The position numbers and the translations under genes were made by a program. Below are positions 1 to 8,615 of a stretch of DNA of 40,328 nt, one piece after another. The first letter of the stretch is position 1. Each line of letters begins with the position of its first letter. The stretch spans positions 1 to 40,328 of the forward strand of contig JAITSL010000005.1 in assembly GCA_031287855.1 (NCBI GenBank), given 5' to 3'. The stretch is from Candidatus Endomicrobiellum roisinitermitis (GTDB lineage: Bacteria > Elusimicrobiota > Endomicrobiia > Endomicrobiales > Endomicrobiaceae). The notes beneath the pieces were generated by a model, which did no database searches, was not told the DNA's origin, and saw nothing but the letters and a program-made list of their open reading frames with translations.

Positions 1-828
1 ATATATAAGATAAATGAGTATCTTAAGGTTGATTCCTATGGCAAATATTGCCTAACAAATTTAGCAGGAAAAGAAACTTCATTACCAGAAAATCAATCAG
101 TTAAGTTTGATAGTGAACATATGCAGAAAGTAAAGATAGGGAGTAGAATAATTCATGAAGTAGAGAGTAAAGATAAAAGAAGTTCTAGCGTGTTTATGGG
201 ATGTGGATTTGAGTATTATTTGCATAATGACTTTAATGCAAGCATAATGAGCAAAAGAGTTGAAGCGCCAGAAATAGGAGGAGGGTGTGGTGTCATAGAA
301 GCCGGGTTTGTTACCTGTATAGGGAATGTTAATGTAGATCTTTGTGCATCATATTGTAATGGGCGTGCAAAGGATAGTGTTGATGGGACTCTGAAGTTTA
401 TGTACGCGATAGGTAGTGGAGGAAGAGGGAGTAAAGAAGAAGAGAAAGAAGCTAGAAAGAGAAGAAGAGCAAAAGAAGAGTTAAAGGGAGTAGTATATTA
501 TGGTTTTGATAAAGAGGAATTGAGCAAAGAAGCAGAAGATATACTAGATGAAAATGTGAAGTATCTGAAAAAGAATCCAAAAGTAAAAGTGATAGTGGAA
601 GGGCATGCAGATGAGAGGGGGACAAGGGAATATAATATGAAGGTGGGGAAAAAGAGAGCAGAGAAAGTAAAAGAGTATTATGTAAGAGAAGGGATAAAAG
701 GAAGTAGGATAAAAGTAGAGACATATGGAGAAGATAAGCCAGCAGATAGTGCAAGAGATGAAGAAGGTCAGTCTAAGAATAGGAGAGTAGTGACAAGAGT
801 AGTAGGTAGTAAAAAAGAGTGGAATTAA
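1..828 (+). CDS. 3' part of surface protein: barrel end plus OmpA C-terminal domain (partial)
   Basis: The reading frame is open from base 1, so this is the 3' end of a longer gene; the ATG at 121 is internal, not a start. The first ~140 visible codons have alternating hydrophobic/polar strands and end in KFMYAI, like the last strand of an autotransporter-type outer-membrane barrel. A Gly/Ser/Lys/Glu-rich linker follows. The last ~105 residues are an OmpA/Pal-type peptidoglycan-binding domain: YYGFDKEEL opens it, EGHADERGTREYN is the central motif, and SKNRRV is the closing arginine motif. The family role is anchoring outer membrane to peptidoglycan. Barrel followed by OmpA tail is an unusual order for an autotransporter. 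The gene ends just before a strong hairpin. The OmpA call is secure; the barrel is inferred from strand pattern. Confidence 0.85.
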   Translation: MYKINEYLKVDSYGKYCLTNLAGKETSLPENQSVKFDSEHMQKVKIGSRIIHEVESKDKRSSSVFMGCGFEYYLHNDFNASIMSKRVEAPEIGGGCGVIEAGFVTCIGNVNVDLCASYCNGRAKDSVDGTLKFMYAIGSGGRGSKEEEKEARKRRRAKEELKGVVYYGFDKEELSKEAEDILDENVKYLKKNPKVKVIVEGHADERGTREYNMKVGKKRAEKVKEYYVREGIKGSRIKVETYGEDKPADSARDEEGQSKNRRVVTRVVGSKKEWN

Positions 829-857
829 TAGTTAAGTTGTAGGTACTATAAAGTATA

Positions 858-910
858 CAAAAGGGGGAGCAGGTATATTATATACCTATACCTAGCTGCT
901 CCCTCTTTTG
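858..910 (+). terminator. Hairpin terminator, possibly bidirectional
   Basis: Two 15-base arms, CAAAAGGGGGAGCAG and CTGCTCCCTCTTTTG, pair with a single G.T wobble around a 23-base loop. It lies 30 bases after the stop of the OmpA-tailed gene and just beyond the 3' end of the convergent small gene on the minus strand, so it could stop transcription from both sides. The U-tract is weak on the plus strand. Confidence 0.6.
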
Positions 911-922
911 GCATTGCTCTTT

Positions 923-1083
923 CTATTTTATCTTAGCTAAAGTTTTGTGAAAAACAGCTACACCTTTTTTAAATCCTTTTTGCATTCTCTAAAAGTCATA
1001 TTTTTAGTTGCCTGATAATGATACTCTCTAATTTTATGAATGTCGTCAATAGTAAAGTTAGAGCTAATCCTTAATTGTTCCAT
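923..1083 (-). pseudogene. Small conserved-type protein gene with a one-base frameshift
   Basis: Reading right to left, an ATG at 1083 with a good Shine-Dalgarno (GAGGTAAC before ATG) starts a frame of 41 codons ending at 958, with the peptide start MEQLRISSNFTIDDIHKIRE. Adding one A to the A6 run at about 965-970 restores a frame to a stop at 923 whose tail (GVAVFHKTLAKIK) is a plausible amphipathic helix, giving about 53 residues. The shape recalls short antitoxin-like or regulatory helical proteins, but I cannot name a family. The homopolymer break suggests recent inactivation or a slippage-dependent gene. Confidence 0.45.
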
Positions 1084-1112
1084 TTTGTTACCTCTATATT
1101 CAACAACATTGC

Positions 1113-1126
1113 TGGTCTGCAGACCA
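1113..1126. promoter_or_regulatory. 14-bp perfect palindrome, candidate operator
   Basis: TGGTCTGCAGACCA is a perfect 14-base palindrome 30 bases upstream of the start of the small minus-strand gene. Its place suggests a repressor site, possibly autoregulatory. No matching regulator is recognisable; inference only. Confidence 0.3.
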
Positions 1127-1222
1127 TAATTTCTTTATATCCTTATAAAAAAGATACGGCTTTAACGCCTTACATAGTTTTATAATTCATAAAGCATTAA
1201 GTTGCTTTTATTTTATTGCTTA

Positions 1223-1252
1223 TTGAAATATAACTTTGGAATATACTATAAT
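1223..1252 (+). promoter_or_regulatory. Sigma70-type promoter for the pur/pyr gene train
   Basis: TTGAAA (1223-1228) and TATAAT (1247-1252) are separated by 18 bases, about 65 bases before the first gene of the nucleotide cluster. It is the best promoter-like sequence in the 829-1317 gap. No PUR box or PyrR-binding-loop motif was found in the leader. Confidence 0.5.
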
Positions 1253-1317
1253 TATAATTATAAATACAAAGCCTCATTATATTTATAGTATATAAATTTT
1301 GCAAAAGAGGTGGGGAA

Positions 1318-1629
1318 ATGGGCTTTTGTGTAAATTGTTTATTTCAAGGGGATAATAGTGTTGATGAACAAGGCAATGGAAGAGTTTTTTGTATGGTTAA
1401 AAGGAAATGGCTCCCTGAAAATGAATCTTGTGAAAATTTTACAGACTATGCTGATTTGAGCAAAGAGATACGTAGTCAATACGCGTTTGAAATAAGAGAT
1501 GTTAAAAATGTTCATGGTAAGATGGGGTGGGCAATCAAACAAAATTGGAAAGCAATGATAATAGCTTTTATTGTGGCTTTTATAGCTTTTATAGCTACAA
1601 TTAAGTTTTTTGATGAATATATTTTTTAA
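1318..1629 (+). CDS. Small cysteine-containing membrane protein of unknown function
   Basis: 103 residues. The N-terminus has four cysteines at 4, 7, 25 and 38 (a CxxC pair plus two more), compatible with metal binding. The C-terminus holds one hydrophobic helix of about 20 residues (roughly 78-97) before a short end. It should sit in the inner membrane with the Cys-rich part outside the bilayer. A strong ribosome site (AGAGGTGGGG) precedes the ATG. It is the first gene of the purine/pyrimidine train, only 14 bases before purD. I do not recognise a family; the linkage does not prove a role in nucleotide synthesis. Confidence 0.65.
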   Translation: MGFCVNCLFQGDNSVDEQGNGRVFCMVKRKWLPENESCENFTDYADLSKEIRSQYAFEIRDVKNVHGKMGWAIKQNWKAMIIAFIVAFIAFIATIKFFDEYIF

Positions 1630-1643
1630 TTTTTGGAGTTTTT

Positions 1644-2921
1644 ATGAAGGTATTAGTTATAGGTTCTGGCGGGAGAGAGAGTGCGATATGCTGGCGGTTT
1701 GCTAAAGACGCTAACATAGAAAAAGTGTATTGTGCTCCGGGTAATGATGGTATTGCAAAAATTGCTGAAATTGTAAATATTCCTGCTTGTGATTTTGAAA
1801 ATTTGGCAAACTTTGTTAAAGAAAAAAAAATAGACTTTACTTTTGTTGGACCTGAAATACCTTTGTCTTTGGGAATAGTAGATTATTTTAATTCTTGTGG
1901 TTTAAAAGTAATAGGTCCTTCAAAAGATGCTGCAAAGTTGGAGTCAAGTAAAATATACTCTAAAGAATTTATGAATAAGTACGGTATTGCCACTGCAAAG
2001 TATAGTTCTTTTTCAGATATAGATAATGCTTTAAATTATATAGATACTTTAGAGGATAATAAGAGACTTGTAATAAAAGCTGATGGCCTTGCTGCAGGCA
2101 AAGGCGTGCACATATGTTCGGGTAAAGAAGAAGCAAAAAATGTTGTATATAAAATGATGAAAGAAAAAGTTTTAGGAGATGCAGGAAATAATGTAGTTGT
2201 GGAAGAATATATAGATGGACAAGAGCTTTCATATTTAGTTTTTACAGATGGTATTGCTTATTCTTTAATGCCTGTTTCTCAAGATCATAAGCGGATAAAT
2301 GATAAAGATCAGGGGGTAAACACTGGAGGAATGGGCGCCTATGCTCCTGCGCTTCTAGCTACTGTAGAACTAAACAAAAAAGTTGAAGATATAGTAAAGA
2401 AAGTTATCTATGGTATTTCTCAAGAAAAGCTAGAATATAAAGGTGTTTTGTATGTAGGGATAATTGTAAGTAATGGTTTACCGTATGTTTTAGAATTTAA
2501 CTGTCGTTTTGGCGATCCTGAAACACAAGCTATATTACCCTTATTAGAAACTAATTTGTCTGATATATGTATTGCAATTTTAGAGCAGAAACTTTCAAAA
2601 GTGCAAGTTAAGTGGAAAAATAAATTTTCAGTATGTGTAGTACTTACTTCAGGTGGATATCCGGAAAGTTTTAAAACAGGTTTTGAAATAAAAGGGTTAG
2701 ACAATATTGTTGATAATAATACAGTAATATTTTATGCTGGGGTAAAGTCTGTTAATGACAAGTTTGTTACCTCTGGTGGGAGGGTTGTTGGGATTACTTC
2801 AGTTGCTGACAATATAGAAGATGCTATAAATAAAGTTTATGCAAGTGTAAATCTTATACATTTTGATGGCATGCATTTTAGAAGAGATATTGCATGGAGG
2901 GCTTTGAGTGGGAAAAAATGA
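1644..2921 (+). CDS. purD: Phosphoribosylamine-glycine ligase (GAR synthetase)
   Basis: Step 2 of IMP synthesis: joins glycine to 5-phosphoribosylamine with ATP. 425 residues, normal for the family. Landmarks are the N-terminal GSGGRES loop (residues 7-13), the ATP-grasp lysine segment KADGLAAGKGV (~145-155), DQGVNTGGMGAYAP (~222-235), and NCRFGDPETQ (~287) with acidic Mg ligands. The usual GGREHA here reads GGRESA, a minor change. The start has GGAG six bases upstream. The 3' end overlaps purE by 14 bases, implying translational coupling. Confidence 0.96.
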   Translation: MKVLVIGSGGRESAICWRFAKDANIEKVYCAPGNDGIAKIAEIVNIPACDFENLANFVKEKKIDFTFVGPEIPLSLGIVDYFNSCGLKVIGPSKDAAKLESSKIYSKEFMNKYGIATAKYSSFSDIDNALNYIDTLEDNKRLVIKADGLAAGKGVHICSGKEEAKNVVYKMMKEKVLGDAGNNVVVEEYIDGQELSYLVFTDGIAYSLMPVSQDHKRINDKDQGVNTGGMGAYAPALLATVELNKKVEDIVKKVIYGISQEKLEYKGVLYVGIIVSNGLPYVLEFNCRFGDPETQAILPLLETNLSDICIAILEQKLSKVQVKWKNKFSVCVVLTSGGYPESFKTGFEIKGLDNIVDNNTVIFYAGVKSVNDKFVTSGGRVVGITSVADNIEDAINKVYASVNLIHFDGMHFRRDIAWRALSGKK

Positions 2922-3465
2922 TGTTGCAATTATTGTTGGTTCTAGCTCCGATTTAATCTTGGCTAAAGAGACGGTTAATGTTTTAAAAGAGTTTGAACTA
3001 TCTTATAGTTTAGATATTGCTTCAGCCCATAGGACAGAGGAATATTTAAAGCAATGCGTAGAAGGTGCAATTAGTGCGGGAGTTAAAGTTTTTATAGCAA
3101 TAGCTGGTATGGCTGCAGCTTTACCAGGAGTAATAGCTTCGCATACTATCTTGCCTGTTATAGGCGTGCCAGTAGACGGAAAAAATCTTTTTGGCTTAGA
3201 CTCTTTATTTTCTATGGCTCAAATGCCCAAAGGTGTGCCTGTTGCAACGGTTGCATTAGGTAAGGCAGGGGCAATAAATGCTGCAATTTTAGCTGTGCAA
3301 ATTGTAGCTATAAGTGATGATGGGCTAAAAGAAAAGTTAAAAAAACATAAAGAGAAAATTGCAGAAGCCGTCATAAAAGAAGATTTAAAACTTCAAAAAG
3401 ATGGAATAGATAAGTATCTTGAAAGGTTAAATAAACAAAATGACAGAAATTATATTAAATGCTAA
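2908..3465 (+). CDS. purE: PurE-type AIR carboxylase or N5-CAIR mutase
   Basis: 185 residues. The GTG start is supported by GGAGG seven bases upstream and overlaps purD by 14 bases. The core has GSSSD at the N-terminus, ASAHRTEEYL (phosphate and catalytic histidine loop), an AGMAAALPG loop, and the long SLFSMAQMPKGVPVATVALGKAGAINAA stretch (cut here by eye, in two halves) typical of the family. In textbook class I PurE the loop reads GGAAHLPG with a conserved His; here that His is Ala. No purK (N5-CAIR synthase) lies in this cluster. The enzyme may use CO2 directly, as class II does, but that is inference. The C-terminus has a Lys-rich helical extension. Overlaps pyrR by 26 bases. Confidence 0.9.
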   Translation: MGKNDVAIIVGSSSDLILAKETVNVLKEFELSYSLDIASAHRTEEYLKQCVEGAISAGVKVFIAIAGMAAALPGVIASHTILPVIGVPVDGKNLFGLDSLFSMAQMPKGVPVATVALGKAGAINAAILAVQIVAISDDGLKEKLKKHKEKIAEAVIKEDLKLQKDGIDKYLERLNKQNDRNYIKC

Positions 3466-3973
3466 ACAGTTTCAAGATAAAGTAAGCAAACTTGCAAAGG
3501 AAATTTTTGAAAATAACAAAAATGTTGCAGATCTTGCAATTGTAGGAATCCAAAACAAAGGCGTTTTTTTGGCTAAAAGGATTATTTTTGAAATTGCAAA
3601 ACTAGCAAACATTAAAGAGTCACAAATTCCTTTTGGAACTTTAGACATAACTCTTTATAGGGATGATCTTGAAAATTTTGACTCTAAAATGCATACAATA
3701 AAAGATACAGAAATTCCGTTTGATATGAGCCGTAAAAATATTGTCTTAATTGATGATGTCTTATACACAGGGAGAACTGTAAGAGCTGCTTTAGATGTTT
3801 TGATGAGCTTTGGTAGGCCTAAGTCTATAAGTCTTGCTGTTTTGGTTGACAGAGGCTTTAGGGAATTGCCAATAGAACCAAACTATGTAGGTGTAAAGTA
3901 TGAAAGTCAAAAATTTATAAAAGTGTCTTGCAAAGAGTCAGATGAAGTAGATGAAGTAAAAATAGAGATTTGA
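3440..3973 (+). CDS. pyrR: PyrR: pyrimidine operon regulator / uracil phosphoribosyltransferase
   Basis: 177 residues, normal for PyrR. The PRPP-binding loop is IVLIDDVLYTGRTVRAALD (~100-118), and DRGFRELPIEPNYVGV is the PyrR-specific segment that separates it from other PRTases. Family members bind pyr mRNA and attenuate transcription in response to UMP, and many also convert uracil plus PRPP to UMP. It lies directly before pyrB, as in Gram-positive pyr operons, but inside a pur/pyr hybrid train. I found no obvious PyrR binding loop or attenuator in the 34 bases before pyrB, so its RNA target here is not visible. Confidence 0.94.
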   Translation: MTEIILNAKQFQDKVSKLAKEIFENNKNVADLAIVGIQNKGVFLAKRIIFEIAKLANIKESQIPFGTLDITLYRDDLENFDSKMHTIKDTEIPFDMSRKNIVLIDDVLYTGRTVRAALDVLMSFGRPKSISLAVLVDRGFRELPIEPNYVGVKYESQKFIKVSCKESDEVDEVKIEI

Positions 3974-4007
3974 TAATGAGAACTAAAATTAAACAGAGGA
4001 ATTGTTA

Positions 4008-4946
4008 ATGTCTTTTAATCGCAAAGATTTGCTAGGCCTAGAGCACTTAGATAGAAAAGATTTGCAAACAATTTTGGATTCGGTAAAACCTTTTAAAAGT
4101 CTTTTTACAAGATCTTTGAAAAAAGTTCCAACACTAGTAGGTAAAACAGTGGTAATTCTTTTTTATGAGCCATCGACTCGCACTAGGACATCTTTTGAGA
4201 TTGCTGCAAAAAGACTTTCTGCAGATGTTGTAAATGTTGCAGTAAGTACTTCTAGTGTAGTTAAAGGTGAGAGTCTTATAGATACAGGTAGAACTCTTGA
4301 AGCTATGAAAGCAGACTATATAATAATTAGACACTCTCTTGCAGGCGTGCCAGATATTTTGGCAAGAAATTTAAGTGCTTCAATAATAAACGCTGGAGAT
4401 GGCTTTCATGAACATCCAACACAAGGTCTGCTTGATTTGTATACGATGTATGAAAAAAAGAAAAAGCTTGAAGGATTAAAGGTTTTACTTGTGGGGGATA
4501 TTTTACATTCTAGAGTTGCTAAATCTAATATATGGGCATTAACAAAAATGGGTGCGCAAGTTGCAGTTTCTGGGCCACCTACATTGATCCCTGCAGGGAT
4601 AGAAGATTTAGGTGTAAAAGTATACTACGATTTGGATGAAGCTGTAAAACAAGTGGACGTGGTAAACATTTTAAGAATACAGCTTGAACGCCAAAAAGAG
4701 AACCTTTTCCCTTCAGTTTACGAATATGTGGAACTATATCAGCTTACTAAAAGAAGGTTGAGATCTGCAAAAAAAGATGTTTTAATTATGCATCCAGGGC
4801 CTATGAATAGAGGCATAGAAATATCTTCTGATGTTGCAGATAGCTCTAATGCTGTTATTAATGAGCAGGTTACAAATGGCATAGCTGTTAGAATGGCAGT
4901 TTTATATCTCTTAAACCCAAAGAGGAAAAATGAGTCTTCAAATTAA
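4008..4946 (+). CDS. pyrB: Aspartate carbamoyltransferase catalytic chain
   Basis: Carbamoyl phosphate plus aspartate to carbamoyl aspartate, the first committed pyrimidine step. 312 residues from the ATG at 4008, chosen over the TTG at 4002 because AGAGGA ends seven bases before that ATG. The carbamoyl-phosphate loop FYEPSTRTRTSFE lies near residue 52, VVKGES carries the mobile lysine loop, HEHPTQGLLDLYT and HPGPMNRG complete the active site. No pyrI regulatory chain is adjacent, so control is probably through PyrR only. The 3' end overlaps pyrC by 17 bases. Confidence 0.96.
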   Translation: MSFNRKDLLGLEHLDRKDLQTILDSVKPFKSLFTRSLKKVPTLVGKTVVILFYEPSTRTRTSFEIAAKRLSADVVNVAVSTSSVVKGESLIDTGRTLEAMKADYIIIRHSLAGVPDILARNLSASIINAGDGFHEHPTQGLLDLYTMYEKKKKLEGLKVLLVGDILHSRVAKSNIWALTKMGAQVAVSGPPTLIPAGIEDLGVKVYYDLDEAVKQVDVVNILRIQLERQKENLFPSVYEYVELYQLTKRRLRSAKKDVLIMHPGPMNRGIEISSDVADSSNAVINEQVTNGIAVRMAVLYLLNPKRKNESSN

Positions 4947-6201
4947 AAATATTAGAATAGTGGACCCTTCCTGCAATAAAGATTTTGTTGGTGATATTTA
5001 TATTGAAAATGGTAAAATTGTTTCAAGTTTATCTAGTAAAGCAGATGAGATTGTTGATGGCAAAGGAAAAATTGCAGTCCCTGGTCTCATAGACGTTCAT
5101 GCGCATTTAAGGGAACCTGGGCAAGAAGGCAAAGAAACAATTTATACAGGTACGCGTTCGGCTGCAAAAGGCGGAATAACTACAGTTTTTTGTATGCCTA
5201 ACACTAAGCCTGTGATAGACAACGCTCCTACTGTGGAGTTTATTCTTTTAAAAGCTCAGAAAGAAGGGCTAATAAATGTGTTCCCTATAGGATGTGCTAC
5301 AAAAGGTTCTTGCGGGCAAGAACTTTCTGAAATAGGGGTTCTTAAGAAAGCTGGTATTGTAGCAGTTAGTGATGACGGCTTACCTGTATCTAATTCTCAA
5401 ATTATGCGTCGTACTTTAGAATATGCAAAAATGTTTAATCTGCCTGTTATTTCTCATACTGAAGATAAGGAGCTAAGCAAGGATGGCGTAATGAATGAGG
5501 GTAGAAATTCTACTATTTTAGGTCTTAGAGGTATACCAAAACAAGCTGAAGAAATTATAGCAAGTCGTGATATAATGCTAGCAGAACTTACAGGTGGGTA
5601 TTTGCATATAGCTCATGTTTCCACTTCAGGATCTGTTGATTTGGTAAGACAAGCAAAGAAAAAAGGCGTAAAAGTAACAGCAGAAACATGTCCGCACTAT
5701 TTTACTTTAACTGACGATATAGTAAAAGTGTATGATGCAAATACAAAGATGAATCCTCCTCTTAGAGAACAAAAAGATGTAGATGCTATAAAACAAGGAC
5801 TTGTTGACGGGACAATAGACGTTATAGCAACAGACCACGCACCTCATACTCAAGATGAAAAAAGCCAAGAGTTTGATTTGGCTCCTTTTGGAATTATAGG
5901 TTTTGAAACCATGTTAAGTCTTGTTTTAAATGAGCTGGTAGATAAAAAGATTTTAAGTTTTTCTGAAGCTATATCAAAAATGACTTCTAATCCTGCAAAG
6001 ATTTTTAATTTAAATGGTAGAGGATCTTTGAAAGAAGGAAGTATTGCAGATATAACAATTATAGATCCACAATACTCTTATGAGTTTAAGAAAGAAAGCA
6101 TTGTGTCAAAGAGCAAGAACTCTCCATTTTTAGGCAGACAATTTAAAGGTGGTGCGGTTATGACTATAGTTGATGGTAATATTGTTTGGCAAAGCAGTTA
6201 A
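4930..6201 (+). CDS. pyrC: Dihydroorotase, class I
   Basis: Cyclises carbamoyl aspartate to dihydroorotate. 423 residues; the start has AGAGGA upstream and overlaps pyrB. Metal site motifs are DVHAHLREPG (55-64), AVSDDGLPV, SHTEDKEL, IAHVST and ATDHAPHTQ. The length and the SDDG motif place it with the long class I dihydroorotases of Bacillus and Aquifex type, not the short E. coli type. 33 bases separate it from pyrK. Confidence 0.96.
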   Translation: MSLQIKNIRIVDPSCNKDFVGDIYIENGKIVSSLSSKADEIVDGKGKIAVPGLIDVHAHLREPGQEGKETIYTGTRSAAKGGITTVFCMPNTKPVIDNAPTVEFILLKAQKEGLINVFPIGCATKGSCGQELSEIGVLKKAGIVAVSDDGLPVSNSQIMRRTLEYAKMFNLPVISHTEDKELSKDGVMNEGRNSTILGLRGIPKQAEEIIASRDIMLAELTGGYLHIAHVSTSGSVDLVRQAKKKGVKVTAETCPHYFTLTDDIVKVYDANTKMNPPLREQKDVDAIKQGLVDGTIDVIATDHAPHTQDEKSQEFDLAPFGIIGFETMLSLVLNELVDKKILSFSEAISKMTSNPAKIFNLNGRGSLKEGSIADITIIDPQYSYEFKKESIVSKSKNSPFLGRQFKGGAVMTIVDGNIVWQSS

Positions 6202-6234
6202 TCTTAGATTTGATTGTGCTGTTAATGAGGTTTT

Positions 6235-7008
6235 ATGTGTACACTTAAAAGATTTGACATAACTTGCAAAATAATTTCTAATAAGGAAGTATGTACAAAC
6301 TATTTTGAGCTGAAAATTAAAGCTGGGAGCATTGCTAAATATTGTTTGCCAGGTCAATTTTTTATGATAGGTGTTCCTGGAGTTTTTTTACGTCGTCCTA
6401 TAAGTGTGTATGATTCAAAGAAGAGTGTTCTAAGTTTTTTATATAAAGTTGTTGGAAAAGGAACAGGTATTCTTTCTAGAATGCGTTCAGGGCAACTGCA
6501 GATTTTAGGACCTTTAGGAAAAGGGTATGACTTAGAAATTTGCAAAGATTTAAATTATGTTGCTGTTGCTGGCGGGACAGGTATAGCATCGCTTCATTTC
6601 CTTGCGATTAAATTAGGCAAGAATAAACCTTACAAAAAAAAAGGAACGCTATATTATGGAGCTCGTTCAAAAAAAGATTTGTTGTGTCTTGACAAATTTA
6701 AAGAAATAGGTTGGAAAGTGGTGGTTTCTACTGAAGATGGTTCAAAAGGATATAAGGGATATATTACCGACATATTAGAAAAGAAAGTAAAAGATAGTGA
6801 TGTTTTATTTGCGTGTGGGCCAATGCCTATGCTTAAAAAAGTTGTACAAATTGCAAAAGGAAAAAAAGTAAAAGGTTTTGCTTCTCTTGAAGAAAAGATG
6901 GCCTGTGGTGTGGGTAATTGTCAAGGCTGTGCAGTAAATATAAATGGTGCGATAAAAATGACGTGTAAAGATGGGCCAGTTTTTAAAATAGAAGAAGTAA
7001 ATTTATAA
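6235..7008 (+). CDS. pyrK: Dihydroorotate dehydrogenase electron-transfer subunit (FAD, 2Fe-2S)
   Basis: 257 residues. The FAD-binding motif RRPISVYD and the nucleotide-binding GGTGIASLHFLA mark the ferredoxin-reductase-like fold. The C-terminus has four cysteines, C224-x4-C229-x2-C232-x11-C244, for a [2Fe-2S] cluster. It passes electrons from the PyrD subunit to NAD+. The gene is one base from pyrD, consistent with a stoichiometric class 1B complex. ATGAGG upstream gives a usable ribosome site. Confidence 0.95.
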   Translation: MCTLKRFDITCKIISNKEVCTNYFELKIKAGSIAKYCLPGQFFMIGVPGVFLRRPISVYDSKKSVLSFLYKVVGKGTGILSRMRSGQLQILGPLGKGYDLEICKDLNYVAVAGGTGIASLHFLAIKLGKNKPYKKKGTLYYGARSKKDLLCLDKFKEIGWKVVVSTEDGSKGYKGYITDILEKKVKDSDVLFACGPMPMLKKVVQIAKGKKVKGFASLEEKMACGVGNCQGCAVNINGAIKMTCKDGPVFKIEEVNL

Positions 7009-7009
7009 A

Positions 7010-7945
7010 ATGGTGCTTTGTATGAAACCCAGTTTGGCTATAGATTTTATGGGAATTAAATTAAAAAATCCAGTGCTTACAGCGTCTGGAGCATTTGGTT
7101 ATGGGTATGAACTTGCAGATTTAATTCCTTTAAACAAGCTTGGCGCAATTTTAACAAAAACAATCACTTTAGAACCTAAATCAGGTAACCTTCAACCAAG
7201 AATTGCAGAAGTTTCTTCCGGTCTGTTAAATAGTATAGGGTTACAAAATATAGGAGCTAAAGCATTTATTAAAGAGCCTCTTGAAAATTTAAGTAAAGTG
7301 GGCCTTCCAATAATAGTTAGTGTAGCCGGAAGTTGCGTTAAAGAATATGTTCAAACGGTAGAAATATTAAGTGCGCAAGATACAATATCGGCAATAGAAC
7401 TTAATTTATCTTGTCCGAATTTAAAAAAGAAAATAGTTTGTCACGACTTGCCTTTGACACAGGAGGTAATAAAAAGTGTAAAAAAAGTGTCAAAAGTTCC
7501 TGTTATTGTCAAACTTTCTCCTCTTGTTACAGATATTGCAGAACTTTCTTTATGTGCACAGAATGCGGGTGCTAATGGAATAACCCTTGCAAATACTTAC
7601 CCTGCTATGGCTATAGATGTTAAAACTTTTAAATATAAACTTTCTACTGCCAAAGGTGGACTGTCCGGAGCTTGTGTTAAACCTATGTCTGTTCGTTGCG
7701 TTTATGATGCTTATCAAAATATAGATATCCCAATTGTAGGGTGTGGTGGCATAGAAACAGGCGAGGATGTTTTAGAGTTTATGCTTGCTGGAGCAAGAGT
7801 TGTAAGTGTGGGCAGTGCAAGTTTAGTTTCACCAAAAATATTGATAAAAATTATATCTGAAATAGAGAAAGTTTTGAAAGAAAAAAATATAAAAGACATT
7901 AGAGAAGTTGTGGGTATGTTAAATACTACAAAAAACGCTTGTTAA
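7010..7945 (+). CDS. pyrD: Dihydroorotate dehydrogenase, class 1B catalytic subunit
   Basis: Oxidises dihydroorotate to orotate with FMN, working with PyrK. About 311 residues. Key segments are NPVLTASGAFGYG (FMN site), SIGLQNIG, and ELNLSCPN with the catalytic Cys135 that defines class 1 enzymes (class 2 has Ser). GCGGIETGED near the C-terminus binds the FMN phosphate. The start at 7010 follows the pyrK stop directly; an alternative ATG at 7022 would remove four residues. Neither has a strong Shine-Dalgarno, so coupling to pyrK is likely. Confidence 0.95.
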   Translation: MVLCMKPSLAIDFMGIKLKNPVLTASGAFGYGYELADLIPLNKLGAILTKTITLEPKSGNLQPRIAEVSSGLLNSIGLQNIGAKAFIKEPLENLSKVGLPIIVSVAGSCVKEYVQTVEILSAQDTISAIELNLSCPNLKKKIVCHDLPLTQEVIKSVKKVSKVPVIVKLSPLVTDIAELSLCAQNAGANGITLANTYPAMAIDVKTFKYKLSTAKGGLSGACVKPMSVRCVYDAYQNIDIPIVGCGGIETGEDVLEFMLAGARVVSVGSASLVSPKILIKIISEIEKVLKEKNIKDIREVVGMLNTTKNAC

Positions 7946-7969
7946 GGAAATATAAAGTAAGCCAAAAAA

Positions 7970-8614
7970 ATGAAAAAAACAATTTTAGCTTTAGATGTTT
8001 ATGATTTTAAGAAAGCACAAAATCTTGTGAAAAAAACTTCTCAATATATGGACGTTTATAAAGTTGGCCCTATACTATTTTTGCAGTCAGGTAAAGAAAT
8101 AATTAAAGTAATAAATGACAATGGGAAAAAAGTTTTTTTGGACTTAAAGTTTCATGATATACCTGCAACTGTAAAACGCTCTGTAGAGTCTGCTAGAGAG
8201 CTGGGAGTGTTTAGCTTAACAGTGCATTCTATCGGCGGAGAAGAGATGTTAAAGGCTGCTTCGTCTATTGAAAATAGGCCAAAAATCTGGGCAGTTACTG
8301 TTTTAACTAGCCAAATTACAACGTCTGAAGAAGTTTTAATAAGGGCAAAACTAGCCAAATCTTGTGGTATAGATGGAGTTATAGCGTCACCTTTAGAAAT
8401 ATCTATAATAAAAGAAGGTTGTGGATCTGATTTTGATGTTGTTACACCTGGAATAAGGCTGGCAAAAGTAGAAGATGATCAAAAAAGGGTTGCAACGCCA
8501 GAATCTGCTATCAGCGCTGGCGCTGATTTTATAGTTGTTGGAAGACCAATTATAGAAGCCTCAGACCCAGCTGAAGCTGCAAAAAACATTTGTGAGTCTA
8601 TAGAAAAGTTATAA
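7970..8614 (+). CDS. pyrF: Orotidine-5'-phosphate decarboxylase
   Basis: Final step to UMP. 214 residues, in the normal short range. The catalytic motif is DLKFHDIPATV with Asp58, Lys60 and Asp63. VTPGIRL and FIVVGRPI form the phosphate-binding end of the TIM barrel. Placed after pyrD and one base before the LysE-type gene. Confidence 0.95.
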   Translation: MKKTILALDVYDFKKAQNLVKKTSQYMDVYKVGPILFLQSGKEIIKVINDNGKKVFLDLKFHDIPATVKRSVESARELGVFSLTVHSIGGEEMLKAASSIENRPKIWAVTVLTSQITTSEEVLIRAKLAKSCGIDGVIASPLEISIIKEGCGSDFDVVTPGIRLAKVEDDQKRVATPESAISAGADFIVVGRPIIEASDPAEAAKNICESIEKL

Positions 8615-8615
8615 A

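Noticed and set aside
452-754. Minus-strand frame across the OmpA domain
   Set aside because: Leu/Ser-rich mirror of a purine-rich coding strand; no ribosome site and the plus-strand domain is certain.
3974-4007. PyrR attenuator before pyrB
   Set aside because: Only 34 bases, without a binding-loop consensus or terminator hairpin.
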